Made by a program: the position numbers and the translations under genes. Source: Allohahella sp002354735 (GTDB taxonomy: Bacteria; Pseudomonadota; Gammaproteobacteria; Pseudomonadales; Oleiphilaceae). Taken from it: DNA of 64,000 nucleotides. This document shows positions 8,495 to 16,041 of this stretch, in pieces. The notes beneath the pieces are model-generated. The model did not search any database. It had not been told where the DNA came from and saw only the letters and a list, made by a program, of their open reading frames with translations. The DNA is taken from contig NZ_CP172312.1 of the NCBI RefSeq assembly GCF_047946665.1, forward strand, positions 1,860,001-1,924,000. The letters are read 5' to 3'. Each line of letters opens with the position of its first letter. The first letter of the stretch is position 1.

Positions 8495-9613
8495 TCATGT
8501 CTGTTGCTCAAGTACAACTATAATGCCCTCATCGGCGGCAACCGAGCCCTCGCAGACCTTGGGATAGACTTCGGCAAGCCCGTCGAGTCCATCTATAGTC
8601 GCAAGTCTCATCCACTTCCAGCTCTTCTCCGCGCTATCTCGCAGAAAGGCCGACGAGCGCGTCGCAAAGCCATCGGCGCCCCAGTCCTTGATGCGTTTCT
8701 GGACATGGCTCGGTGCGAAGAAGCGCTGACTGCGTGACTTGATGATGCCTTGGCCCGGGACCGCCTCGTCCCAATGAGTGAGGCCTACATTGATGCATTG
8801 CTTCATATTATCGGCAAGATGCGTATGTAGCTGACCCAGTACCTTGCCACTGCCAGACATGTCGACGATGACTGTGGGTACGCGGGCATCGATGGCAGCG
8901 AGTTCGTCATACGTATGCGAGTGTGCATACAGGCCAAGACTTTCGACAAAATTCATGTTTCGGGGTGATGTCACAGCGATAACATCCGGGGCCGAGTCGT
9001 CGCTGGCCAGGGCGTAAGCGAGCCCTATGCTCGTCTTGCTCGAGGCACTCAGGATCACGATCTGCTCAGCACCGAACCAGTCCTGTTCCTGGAGCATGTC
9101 CCAAAGGCAGTAGGATGTGATGTGCAGGGGCCAGAGCAGCATGCGCTGGTCGTCGAAGCTGCTCGTGTAGCCTGGTTCGTTATTGACTCGGCTGTAACTG
9201 TTATAGGCTGGGGGTAGCTTGGCGCGGTGCGGCGAACCGTCGATGAGTCGGGTGTCACCTACGCGCACAGGTGTCATCCGCAGTGTACTTGCCGGCGGAA
9301 AGTAGCCGAAAAGGCGGTCGCCAACTGGCACCGCCTCGTTACGGGAAGCCACCACATCGGCAAATCCCCACACCGGGATGACGCCCCAGCCAGACGCATC
9401 CTCACCGGCTTCAGCGGGTACAGGCGGAAAGAACTGCCAGTACCCGAGCTGATCGCCCGCTACCGCATAGGTCACATTATTTGCGGTGAAGGCAAAACGA
9501 TCGATGGCAACGACAACGTCGCCATCCTGCAGTGACTCTATTTCAGCCGCAGTATCAGTCGCGACTATGCGGCTGCTGGTAAACCGCCCCTTGTTGATCT
9601 GGAATTGTGCCAT
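8495..9613 (-). CDS. DUF2855 family protein
   Basis: A 372-residue soluble protein matching DUF2855, a family that resembles medium-chain dehydrogenase/reductases. The N-terminal half has the barrel-like strands (DGDVVVAIDRFAFTANNVTYA) and PVWGFADV. The central part has a Rossmann-like VILSASSKTSIGLAYAL (about 186-202), then VIAVTSPRN and TVIVDMSGSG. Family members often sit near fatty-acid or light-response genes, but no reaction is proven. The start is well supported: AAGGAGAG at 9621-9628 lies 7 bases before the ATG, the strongest ribosome site in this part of the window. It is the first gene of a leftward run with the phytochrome kinase (43-base gap) and the molybdopterin oxidoreductase. 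Confidence 0.82.
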   Translation of the reverse strand: MAQFQINKGRFTSSRIVATDTAAEIESLQDGDVVVAIDRFAFTANNVTYAVAGDQLGYWQFFPPVPAEAGEDASGWGVIPVWGFADVVASRNEAVPVGDRLFGYFPPASTLRMTPVRVGDTRLIDGSPHRAKLPPAYNSYSRVNNEPGYTSSFDDQRMLLWPLHITSYCLWDMLQEQDWFGAEQIVILSASSKTSIGLAYALASDDSAPDVIAVTSPRNMNFVESLGLYAHSHTYDELAAIDARVPTVIVDMSGSGKVLGQLHTHLADNMKQCINVGLTHWDEAVPGQGIIKSRSQRFFAPSHVQKRIKDWGADGFATRSSAFLRDSAEKSWKWMRLATIDGLDGLAEVYPKVCEGSVAADEGIIVVLEQQT

Positions 9614-9845
9614 GCGAGACCTCTCCTTTTGTTTGTCGGATAGCTTGGGTGGTCACCATACACTGGTGTAGGGTGGGCTTGTCCAGCAGCGCGAATGTGT
9701 TTCAGGGCTTTCGGCATCACCGGTGAAGACAAACCGGACAGAGTCGCAGTCTGCTCAATATGTGCTTAACTTGATTGGATTAATTCATTAATTTGCGCGC
9801 CTATGGGCCATGTTTTTAGAACGATAGTAGTCGAGCAGTCACTAT

Positions 9846-10976
9846 ATGGCAGATTTCAAAAAGCTCATTCCCGGCGCGCTCTACGTCGGCAAGCCTCTGC
9901 CTTGGCCGGTATATGACGAACAAGGTGGCTTCCTGCTGAGTCAGGGCCATGTCATCCAGAGCGAGTATCAGCTTGAGTTGTTGTACAAGCGGGGCATGTT
10001 TCAGAAAACCCTGCAGTCGGCCCGCGCCCACAACTCGGAAGAGCGTCAGGAAGGCCGCAGGGTCAGCCCCTTTGCAGAGTACGCCCCCCTGCTGGAAGAC
10101 CTTGAAGCTGGCCTTCACTCAGTGCTGGTAAAGGATCCTCGGGCCAGTCAGAAGATTCTGATTCTCGCCAAGCGCATCGCCGACATGTGCGCCAGCGATC
10201 CCGACGCCTGCATAGCGCTTGTTCACATCTATTCGGTCGAGCCCACCGCCTACGAGCAGGTCCTGTTCTACGCCATTCTCTGCTGCATCATTGGCCAGCG
10301 CCTGAACTTTATCGAAAAGCGCACGATTCTTCTGGCTGCAGCAGCCCTGTCCGCAAATATTGCGCTGCTGCCCCATCAGGACAAGCTGAACAATTCGAAG
10401 CTGGCCTTGACCGAAGCCCAACGGGCCATCATCAACAAGCATCCACTTCTGAGCGTGGCTGCGCTTCAGACTGCCGGGGTCGAACAGCCCCGCTACCTCC
10501 GCATCATCGAGCAGCACCACGAGGTGTTTAACGGCACGGGCTATCCAAATGGGCTAAATGGCGACGAAATTCTGCCCGAAGCCAAGGCGCTCGCGTTGGC
10601 GGAGCGTTATACCGCGATGGTAACAAGGCGGGCATACCGCGACCGTTACTGCTGCGACCAGGCCCGACTCGAAATACTTCAGGCCTACGCCGAAGATCCT
10701 GATCAGTCGGTATATAACGCCCTGTTCGATGGCATGGGCGATTTTCCACCGGGCAGTCTGGTTACGATTCAAACAGGTGAAACAGCGGTTATCACACGAC
10801 AACGCAAGGGTGCGCCACCCTTCATGCAGGCCGTGGTCAGTGCCAAGGGCAATGCCTATATGGGCGGTCTGAAACGTGACAGTCTGGAGGCGGAGTTCAC
10901 GATAGTCGGCGTGGTGGTACCCAAGGTTTTACCGACACTGAACCTCGATGAGCTCTGGAGCTACAACCAGGCCTAA
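9846..10976 (+). CDS. Degenerate HD-GYP domain protein
   Basis: 376 residues. An N-terminal region of about 90 residues is followed by a helical HD-GYP-type domain (about 95-290) and a C-terminal beta-rich part. The GYP half is intact: His224-His225 with EVFNGTGYPNG (225-236), and His199 in KHPLL. The HD dyad is gone: where active members have LLHDIGK, this protein has ALSANIA (S169-A170). The later ADxxDA metal motif is changed to AERYTA. It is therefore unlikely to hydrolyse cyclic-di-GMP as a normal phosphodiesterase and may act as a binding or regulatory protein. The start ATG has only a weak ribosome site. It stands alone, with 232 bases upstream and no clear partner. Confidence 0.8.
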   Translation: MADFKKLIPGALYVGKPLPWPVYDEQGGFLLSQGHVIQSEYQLELLYKRGMFQKTLQSARAHNSEERQEGRRVSPFAEYAPLLEDLEAGLHSVLVKDPRASQKILILAKRIADMCASDPDACIALVHIYSVEPTAYEQVLFYAILCCIIGQRLNFIEKRTILLAAAALSANIALLPHQDKLNNSKLALTEAQRAIINKHPLLSVAALQTAGVEQPRYLRIIEQHHEVFNGTGYPNGLNGDEILPEAKALALAERYTAMVTRRAYRDRYCCDQARLEILQAYAEDPDQSVYNALFDGMGDFPPGSLVTIQTGETAVITRQRKGAPPFMQAVVSAKGNAYMGGLKRDSLEAEFTIVGVVVPKVLPTLNLDELWSYNQA

Positions 10977-11173
10977 TCGAAATTCATGTGAAGTCAGAAG
11001 TCTTTCCGATATTCGACACGCGCGCGGAGGATTCGCGGACGCTGTGGGTATTGCCAATGGGTTAGAGAAAGCGTAGTGCGTAAGTTGATCAATCGCAAAC
11101 TTGCAGCCTATCGGCAAGAGCCCACTTGCGTGTAAACTCTCAGCCTTTCACGAATCAGCTCCAGGACACCGGT

Positions 11174-11902
11174 ATGGGCAGAGCCTACCAGAACCGCAAA
11201 GAATCCATGGCCAAAACGGCCGATGCAAAAACCAAGGTCTACAGCAAGTACGCACGCGCCATTTATGTCACGGCAAAAACGGGTAGCCCTGACCCGGATG
11301 CCAACCTGACACTGCGCAGCATCATCGACCGTGCGAAGAAGGATCAGGTGCCTGCGCACGTGATCGACAAGGCTATCGACAAAGCCAAGGGTGTGGGTGG
11401 CGAAGACTACGCCGTAGCACGCTATGAAGGCTACGGCCCGGGCCAGACCATGGTCATCGTCGACTGCCTTACAGACAACCCCAACCGGACTTTCGGTGAC
11501 GTTCGCCTGGCATTCACCAAGACCAAGTGCAAGATCGGCACGCCTGGCAGTGTCAGCCACATGTTCGACCATTGCGCCGTACTCGCCTTTGCCGGTGAAG
11601 ATGAAGACGCCGTACTAGAAGCCCTCATGATGGCCGATGTCGAAGTGACCGACATTGAGAGTGAAAACGGCAAGATCACCGTGTTCACGCCGCACACTGA
11701 TTACAACAACGCCAAACAGGCGCTGGCGGAAGCTTTCGGAGCGATTGACTACGAAGCCGACGATATCCATTTCCTACCGCAGACACTCACGCCAGTGACC
11801 GGCGAGGACGTGGCAATGTTCGAGAAGTTTCTCGACATGCTCAACGAGCTGGATGACGTGCAGAACGTGTATCACAATGCGGAATTGCCTGAATCCAATT
11901 AG
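11174..11902 (+). CDS. YebC/PmpR-family protein, YeeN type
   Basis: A YebC/TACO1-family protein of 242 residues. The family includes translation factors acting on proline-rich nascent chains and DNA-binding regulators. The start MGRAYQNRKESMAK matches the YeeN branch (MGRKWANI) and not the YebC branch (MAGHSKWAN). It has NLTLRSIIDRAKKDQVPAHVIDKAI and the central YEGYGPGQTMVIVDCLTDN signature typical of the family. I prefer the ATG at 11174 over an in-frame ATG at 11126 because AGGA (11163-11166) sits 7 bases before it and the family begins there. A hairpin directly after the stop overlaps the start of the DUF418 gene. Confidence 0.88.
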   Translation: MGRAYQNRKESMAKTADAKTKVYSKYARAIYVTAKTGSPDPDANLTLRSIIDRAKKDQVPAHVIDKAIDKAKGVGGEDYAVARYEGYGPGQTMVIVDCLTDNPNRTFGDVRLAFTKTKCKIGTPGSVSHMFDHCAVLAFAGEDEDAVLEALMMADVEVTDIESENGKITVFTPHTDYNNAKQALAEAFGAIDYEADDIHFLPQTLTPVTGEDVAMFEKFLDMLNELDDVQNVYHNAELPESN

Positions 11903-11909
11903 CCACCCT

Positions 11910-11938
11910 GGGGTTCAGGCCACCGGTGACTGAACCCC
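11910..11938 (+). promoter_or_regulatory. Hairpin spanning the start codon of the DUF418 gene
   Basis: GGGGTTCAG (11910-11918) pairs perfectly with CTGAACCCC (11930-11938) around an 11-base loop that itself contains CACCGGTG. The loop holds the GTG start at 11926, so any ribosome site for the downstream gene would be inside the stem. No T tract follows, so it looks more like a translation-control hairpin than a terminator. Its function is inferred. Confidence 0.55.
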
Positions 11939-13176
11939 ATGCACCCTCCAGAATAGCCAGTCTCGATGTGCTGAGGGGCCTCGCGCTGCTCGGCCTGCCG
12001 ACGATGAATATCATCGTTTTCGCCATGCCTGCAGCCGCTTACGTGAACCCGTGGGCCTGGGGAGAGGCTCACGATATGAACGAGCTGCTGTTCGGCTTCT
12101 TCTACCTCTTCGCTGACCAGAAGTTCATGGGCCTGTTCACGCTGCTGTTCGGTGCCAGCCTGCTGCTGCTCGCGGAAAAGTCGGAATCCCGCGGACGTAG
12201 TCCGGCCGCTATCCACTATCGTCGAAGCTTCTGGCTGCTGATCATCGGGCTTGCCCACACCTGGTACCTCTGGGAGGGCGATGTACTGCAGATCTACGCC
12301 ATGATGGCGCTGCTCCTGTATCCGTTCAGGCATCTCAACGCATTGAGCCTCATGGCAATTGCCGCCTGTGCCATCAATGTCTCGCTGTATCTCAGCTACT
12401 TTCCTGATATCAGCGAGGCCAGCATTGGTACTGAAGGACGCCAGGATCTGCAGGCCTGGTTTCAGCCTGACATGTCGCAGATTGCGGAACAGCGAGCCAC
12501 CTATCTGGGTAGCTATGAAGACACCGTTGCTGCTGCGCGGGGTGCACTGGCACCTGATGTCAGTAGTAGCGAGCACGATGCGGACCTCATATGGGCAACC
12601 CTGGGTCTGGCCTTGCTGGTAAGGGTTTTTGGAATGATGTGCCTGGGAATGGCGCTGTACAAACTGGGGGTCCTGCAGGGCTGGCGAAGCACCCGGGACT
12701 ACAGGTGGATTGCTGGCATTGGTCTCGCTGCCGGTCTGGCCATAACAGCGTTCGGACTGTGGTGGAACTATGCCCAGCGGTGGAGCATGGATGCCTGGTA
12801 CGCCTTCGGCACGATTCCGCAGAGCCTGGGTGCGGTGCTCATGACGGTGGCCTACGCCGCACTGATCATATTGGCGCTGCGATACCTGATGGCATCAGCT
12901 GTGACCAAGGCCCTGGCCGCCGTAGGTCGCATGGCGCTGACGAATTATCTGATGCAGTCGCTAATTTGTGCTCTCATTTTCTACGGCTATGGCCTGGGGC
13001 TCTATGGCTCACTCTCACGGCTCGAGCTGCTGCCGATTATAGCGGGGCTCTGGTGCGTTCAGATCCTGTTCTCGATTATCTGGCTCAGGTATTTTATGCA
13101 AGGCCCGGTTGAGTGGCTGTGGCGAACACTGACCTACTTCAGGCTGCAACCATTGCTCAGACACCCGCACTCGTGA
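11926..13176 (+). CDS. DUF418 (YeiB-like) membrane protein
   Basis: 416 residues with about ten hydrophobic segments. It begins with RIASLDVLRGLALLGLPTMNI, the signature opening of the DUF418/YeiB family, and carries the family DUF418 region in the C-terminal half (MGMALYKLGVLQGWRS and WWNYAQRWSMDAWYAFGTIPQSLGAV). The family is often described as an acyltransferase-like or transport-related membrane protein, but no activity is established. Translation must start at GTG 11926, since the signature begins a few residues later and no other start lies close by. It follows the YeeN-type gene by 23 bases and precedes the VOC gene by 18, so the three probably form an operon. Confidence 0.83.
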   Translation: MTEPHAPSRIASLDVLRGLALLGLPTMNIIVFAMPAAAYVNPWAWGEAHDMNELLFGFFYLFADQKFMGLFTLLFGASLLLLAEKSESRGRSPAAIHYRRSFWLLIIGLAHTWYLWEGDVLQIYAMMALLLYPFRHLNALSLMAIAACAINVSLYLSYFPDISEASIGTEGRQDLQAWFQPDMSQIAEQRATYLGSYEDTVAAARGALAPDVSSSEHDADLIWATLGLALLVRVFGMMCLGMALYKLGVLQGWRSTRDYRWIAGIGLAAGLAITAFGLWWNYAQRWSMDAWYAFGTIPQSLGAVLMTVAYAALIILALRYLMASAVTKALAAVGRMALTNYLMQSLICALIFYGYGLGLYGSLSRLELLPIIAGLWCVQILFSIIWLRYFMQGPVEWLWRTLTYFRLQPLLRHPHS

Positions 13177-13194
13177 ATCTCCAGGAGAACAGAT

Positions 13195-13608
13195 ATGCGC
13201 TCGATATTCCACCTTGCCTATAACGTCACCAGTCTCGACGAGTCCAGGGCGTTCTATGGCGAGCTTCTGGGTTGTGAGGAGGGTCGGAGCACCGAGACCT
13301 GGGTCGACTTCGACTTCTTCGGCCATCAGATTTCATTGCATCTCGGCGAGCCGTTCCGCACTGCCGACACCGGACGCGTGGGCGAACATATGGTGCCAAT
13401 GCCCCACCTCGGGCTGGTGCTTGAAAAGCAGGATTGGACAGCGCTCGCTGAACGGCTTCGATCGCGAGGGATGAAGTTCGTTCTTGAGCCCACGACCCGG
13501 TTTGAAGGCCTGCCTGGCGAGCAGAGCACGATGTTTTTCCGTGACCCCTCGGGCAACCCGATCGAGATCAAGGCCTATGCCAGGGGCGATGAAGTCTTCA
13601 AATCCTGA
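13195..13608 (+). CDS. VOC superfamily protein (glyoxalase/dioxygenase-like)
   Basis: A 137-residue protein of the vicinal-oxygen-chelate fold. The first beta-alpha-beta unit starts FHLAYNVTSLDESRAFYGELLG, with His6 in a metal-ligand position. The second carries MPHLGLVLE and ends in FRDPSGNPIEIKAY with the usual Glu ligand. The length and the DPSGNPIE motif fit the many small VOC proteins related to glyoxalase and dioxygenases; the substrate is not predictable. AGGAGA at about 13183-13188 gives a good ribosome site. It is the last gene of the rightward run and converges on the 93-residue protein gene. Confidence 0.85.
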   Translation: MRSIFHLAYNVTSLDESRAFYGELLGCEEGRSTETWVDFDFFGHQISLHLGEPFRTADTGRVGEHMVPMPHLGLVLEKQDWTALAERLRSRGMKFVLEPTTRFEGLPGEQSTMFFRDPSGNPIEIKAYARGDEVFKS

Positions 13609-13616
13609 TGATCGAA

Positions 13617-13648
13617 CCAGGGCGCCGGGTATGTCAGTGGCGACCTGG
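13617..13648. terminator. Candidate hairpin between convergent genes
   Basis: CCAGG-g-CGCC (13617-13626) can pair with GGCG-a-CCTGG (13639-13648), nine pairs with one mismatch and a 12-base loop. It lies in the 57 bases between the stop codons of the VOC gene and the leftward 93-residue gene. There is no T tract on either side, so termination is only a suggestion. Confidence 0.3.
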
Positions 13649-13665
13649 CCGAGGCCCGCGCGCAC

Positions 13666-13947
13666 TTAGAGCGGCTGGACGCCATCATCCATGGACACAG
13701 ACTTTGCGCCGGAGCGATCAATGATCTTTATGATCGTCGTCTGCACGGCCACGTCCTCACGGATATCGCTCTGAGTACTGAAGGTTTCGGTCATCATTTC
13801 CGCATCTTCCTCGGCGGTGAAACCCACGACGACCTTGGTCGCCAGAGAATCGCTTGGGCCGTGATAGGTGATACTGATGAGTGGATAACCCTGAAACCCC
13901 TTCCTGACCTGCTTTGCTATTCTCTTGTGCGATTTCTCGAGATTCAT
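13666..13947 (-). CDS. Small conserved-looking protein of unknown function
   Basis: A 93-residue acidic protein. The first third is basic (MNLEKSHKRIAKQVRKGFQGYP) and looks helical. A middle ISITYHGPSDSLATKVVVGF reads as a beta hairpin, followed by an acidic helix and a strand with TIIKIIDRSGAKSVSM. I recall proteins of this pattern annotated only as hypothetical in other proteobacteria; I cannot name a family. Its ATG overlaps the stop of the upstream HAD phosphatase by 4 bases (ATGA), so the two are translationally coupled and probably act in the same process. No signal peptide or membrane segment is visible. Confidence 0.7.
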   Translation of the reverse strand: MNLEKSHKRIAKQVRKGFQGYPLISITYHGPSDSLATKVVVGFTAEEDAEMMTETFSTQSDIREDVAVQTTIIKIIDRSGAKSVSMDDGVQPL

Positions 13948-14636
13948 TTGCCCGCGCTCGCTGATTGGCCGGCCATTATAGCGGTAACTGTGGCTGGCAG
14001 CTCGCGCATGTCGTTGATCACCGCAGTGACCCCGAGCTCACGAAGTACTGCATCATGCCCCGGCGGTATGTGGCTGGCGCCCGTAAAACCGATCACTCGC
14101 ATACCGGCTCTGCGCGCAGCGAGTACACCAGTCGGACTGTCTTCAACGACGAGACAGTGCCCTGGCGGCACGCCCATGGTTTCAGCAGCGAGAAGATAGA
14201 CGTCAGGCGCTGGCTTCGGGTTCGGCACCATGTCCGAGCTGAACAGATTGCCGGCCACACGCTCAGTCAGGCCGGCTCGATCGATTGAGGACGCCAGATT
14301 ATGGCGGCGACTGTTCGAGGCCACAGCCAGCGGGAGATCAATCGTCATCAGCGCATCCCTCGCCCCTGGAATGGCCTGAACATCGGTGGCCAGCAAGGCC
14401 TCGGTCCGCTCCCTCAGTTTGCTGTCGAAATCCGCCGGCACCTCCAGATCGAAGCGCTTCTCGATGAGCGTGATGATATCGGGCACCATAAGACCGAAGG
14501 TGCCCTCCAGCGCTGCATCGAGTTCATCGCGCCGGACATAGACGCTCAAGGCGTCCACCAGAATACGATGAGTAAGGATTTCACTGTCGACGATGACGCC
14601 GTCACAGTCGCTGATGAGGAGCTCAATGGTTGGCAT
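13944..14636 (-). CDS. HAD-superfamily phosphatase (subfamily IA, beta-phosphoglucomutase/YieH-like)
   Basis: 230 residues with all four HAD motifs: LISDCDGVIVDSE (nucleophile Asp in the D-x-D pair at about 9-11), VASNSRR (motif II Ser at about 111), NPKPAPDVYLLAA with the motif III Lys, and VVEDSPTGVLAARRAGM with the acidic motif IV. The helical cap between motifs I and II marks subfamily IA and resembles E. coli YieH and phosphoglucomutase-like enzymes. Likely substrates are small sugar phosphates, but the exact one is unknown. It is coupled by a 4-base overlap to the downstream 93-residue unknown and divergent from the DAHP synthase gene. Confidence 0.85.
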   Translation of the reverse strand: MPTIELLISDCDGVIVDSEILTHRILVDALSVYVRRDELDAALEGTFGLMVPDIITLIEKRFDLEVPADFDSKLRERTEALLATDVQAIPGARDALMTIDLPLAVASNSRRHNLASSIDRAGLTERVAGNLFSSDMVPNPKPAPDVYLLAAETMGVPPGHCLVVEDSPTGVLAARRAGMRVIGFTGASHIPPGHDAVLRELGVTAVINDMRELPATVTAIMAGQSASAGK

Positions 14637-14940
14637 GTGATGTCCTGGTAAAGAGGCATATAGAGAGAGGCATGGCCTGCTGCAATGGGTATACGGCAGA
14701 CTTTACAGCTTCGCGTATTGTAAACGTAGTGCCATTGGCGCTTTTCCCGACTGCAGCACCGTCGGTCCTGCATCGCCGATTGATTTAGCCGCTGGTTTGC
14801 AGCACACTTATTGACGCTTCCCTGCTCGGCGAGACCAGCCAGAACTGCTGACCAGAACCCCTGGCCAAAACTGCTGGCAGGGAACGACCCCGAATGTCGC
14901 TCAAGACAGCCTCCAAAGAACAACATAGCAGTTTGCAGCC
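14637..14940. other. Divergent intergenic region before aroG
   Basis: 304 bases between the HAD gene and aroG with no credible gene. It should hold both promoters. A 6-bp inverted repeat, TTTACA (14702-14707) and TGTAAA (14719-14724), lies in it, but its half-sites are in the opposite order to a TyrR box. I found no convincing -35/-10 pair and no good Shine-Dalgarno sequence before the aroG ATG. Confidence 0.5.
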
Positions 14941-16041
14941 ATGAACCAGATTCACAACGTCAACGTTGAAAGCCAGACGGTGCTTATCACACCAGAACAA
15001 CTTAAATCCGAATTGCCGCTGAGTGAAAAGGCTGCGGAGACCGTCTATACAGGTCGCCGTACTATCCAGAATATTCTGGATGGCGAGGACCCACGCCTTT
15101 TCGTCGTAATCGGCCCCTGCTCCATCCATGATCTCGAGGCCGCCCGCGACTATGCCAGACGCCTTAAAGGTCTGGCCGAAAAGGTCGACGAAACACTGGT
15201 TCTGGTCATGCGGGTCTATTTTGAGAAGCCACGGACAACAGTGGGTTGGAAAGGCCTGATCAACGACCCTCATATGAACGACTCGTTCGAAATCGAAGAG
15301 GGTCTGCGTCTGGGTCGCGGTCTGCTGCTGGAGCTCTGCGAAATGGGTCTGCCGACCGCGACAGAAGCACTCGATCCGATTTCACCGCAGTACCTGCAGG
15401 ATACCATTGCCTGGTCAGCGATCGGTGCGCGGACTACTGAGTCGCAGACCCACCGGGAAATGAGCAGTGGCCTTTCGATGCCTATCGGTTTCAAGAATGG
15501 CACGGATGGCAGCCTGACCGTGGCGGTCAACGCCATGAAATCAGTCGCGCATCCCCACGCATTCCTGGGCATCGACAACGAAGGTAATGTTGCCATCATC
15601 AAGACCAAGGGCAACCGCTACGGTCACGTGGTGCTTCGAGGCGGCGGCGGACAACCGAACTACGATTCTGTGTCCGTAAAGCTGTGCGAGAAGGAGCTGG
15701 AGAATGCCAAGCTGCGCAAGGCGATCATGATCGATTGCAGCCATGCCAACTCAAGCAAGGACCCTGGCATACAGCCACTGGTGCTGCAGGATATCAGCCG
15801 TCAGATTGCCGAAGGCAACGAGTCCATCATCGGCGTGATGGTTGAAAGTCACATCAACTGGGGCAACCAGCCTATCCCTGCAAACCTGGCTGACCTGAAG
15901 TACGGTGTGTCAGTGACTGATGCCTGTATCGATTGGGAAACCACCGAGAAGGCGATCCTGGAGATGGATCAGAAGCTGCAGCCGATCATGAAGCAGCGTC
16001 GAGAGCGTCTGTCTGCCAGGCCAGCTGGTCACGGAGCCTGA
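14941..16041 (+). CDS. aroG: 3-deoxy-7-phosphoheptulonate (DAHP) synthase, class I
   Basis: 366 residues, first enzyme of the shikimate pathway, condensing phosphoenolpyruvate and erythrose 4-phosphate. It is colinear with E. coli AroF/AroG/AroH, with VVIGPCSIHD (metal Cys), RVYFEKPRTTVGWKGLINDP, GARTTESQ, PIGFKNGTDG, the metal ligands in DCSHANSSK, and VMVESH. The N-terminal tail of about 45 residues, needed for feedback control in this class, is present. I cannot tell from the sequence which aromatic amino acid inhibits it, so the symbol is generic. Its last 56 bases overlap the 3' end of cysG on the other strand, and a terminator-like hairpin follows inside cysG. aroC (42140) acts later in the same pathway. 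Confidence 0.93.
   Translation: MNQIHNVNVESQTVLITPEQLKSELPLSEKAAETVYTGRRTIQNILDGEDPRLFVVIGPCSIHDLEAARDYARRLKGLAEKVDETLVLVMRVYFEKPRTTVGWKGLINDPHMNDSFEIEEGLRLGRGLLLELCEMGLPTATEALDPISPQYLQDTIAWSAIGARTTESQTHREMSSGLSMPIGFKNGTDGSLTVAVNAMKSVAHPHAFLGIDNEGNVAIIKTKGNRYGHVVLRGGGGQPNYDSVSVKLCEKELENAKLRKAIMIDCSHANSSKDPGIQPLVLQDISRQIAEGNESIIGVMVESHINWGNQPIPANLADLKYGVSVTDACIDWETTEKAILEMDQKLQPIMKQRRERLSARPAGHGA

Noticed and set aside
14702..14724. TTTACA-N11-TGTAAA inverted repeat upstream of aroG as a TyrR box
   Set aside because: TyrR boxes are TGTAAA-N6-TTTACA. Here the half-sites are in the reverse order and 11 apart, so I do not call a TyrR site.
14546..14926. 126-codon frame on the - strand upstream of aroG
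   Set aside because: It overlaps the HAD gene, has no ribosome site or recognisable domain, and reads like a shadow frame rich in Cys, Ser and Gly.
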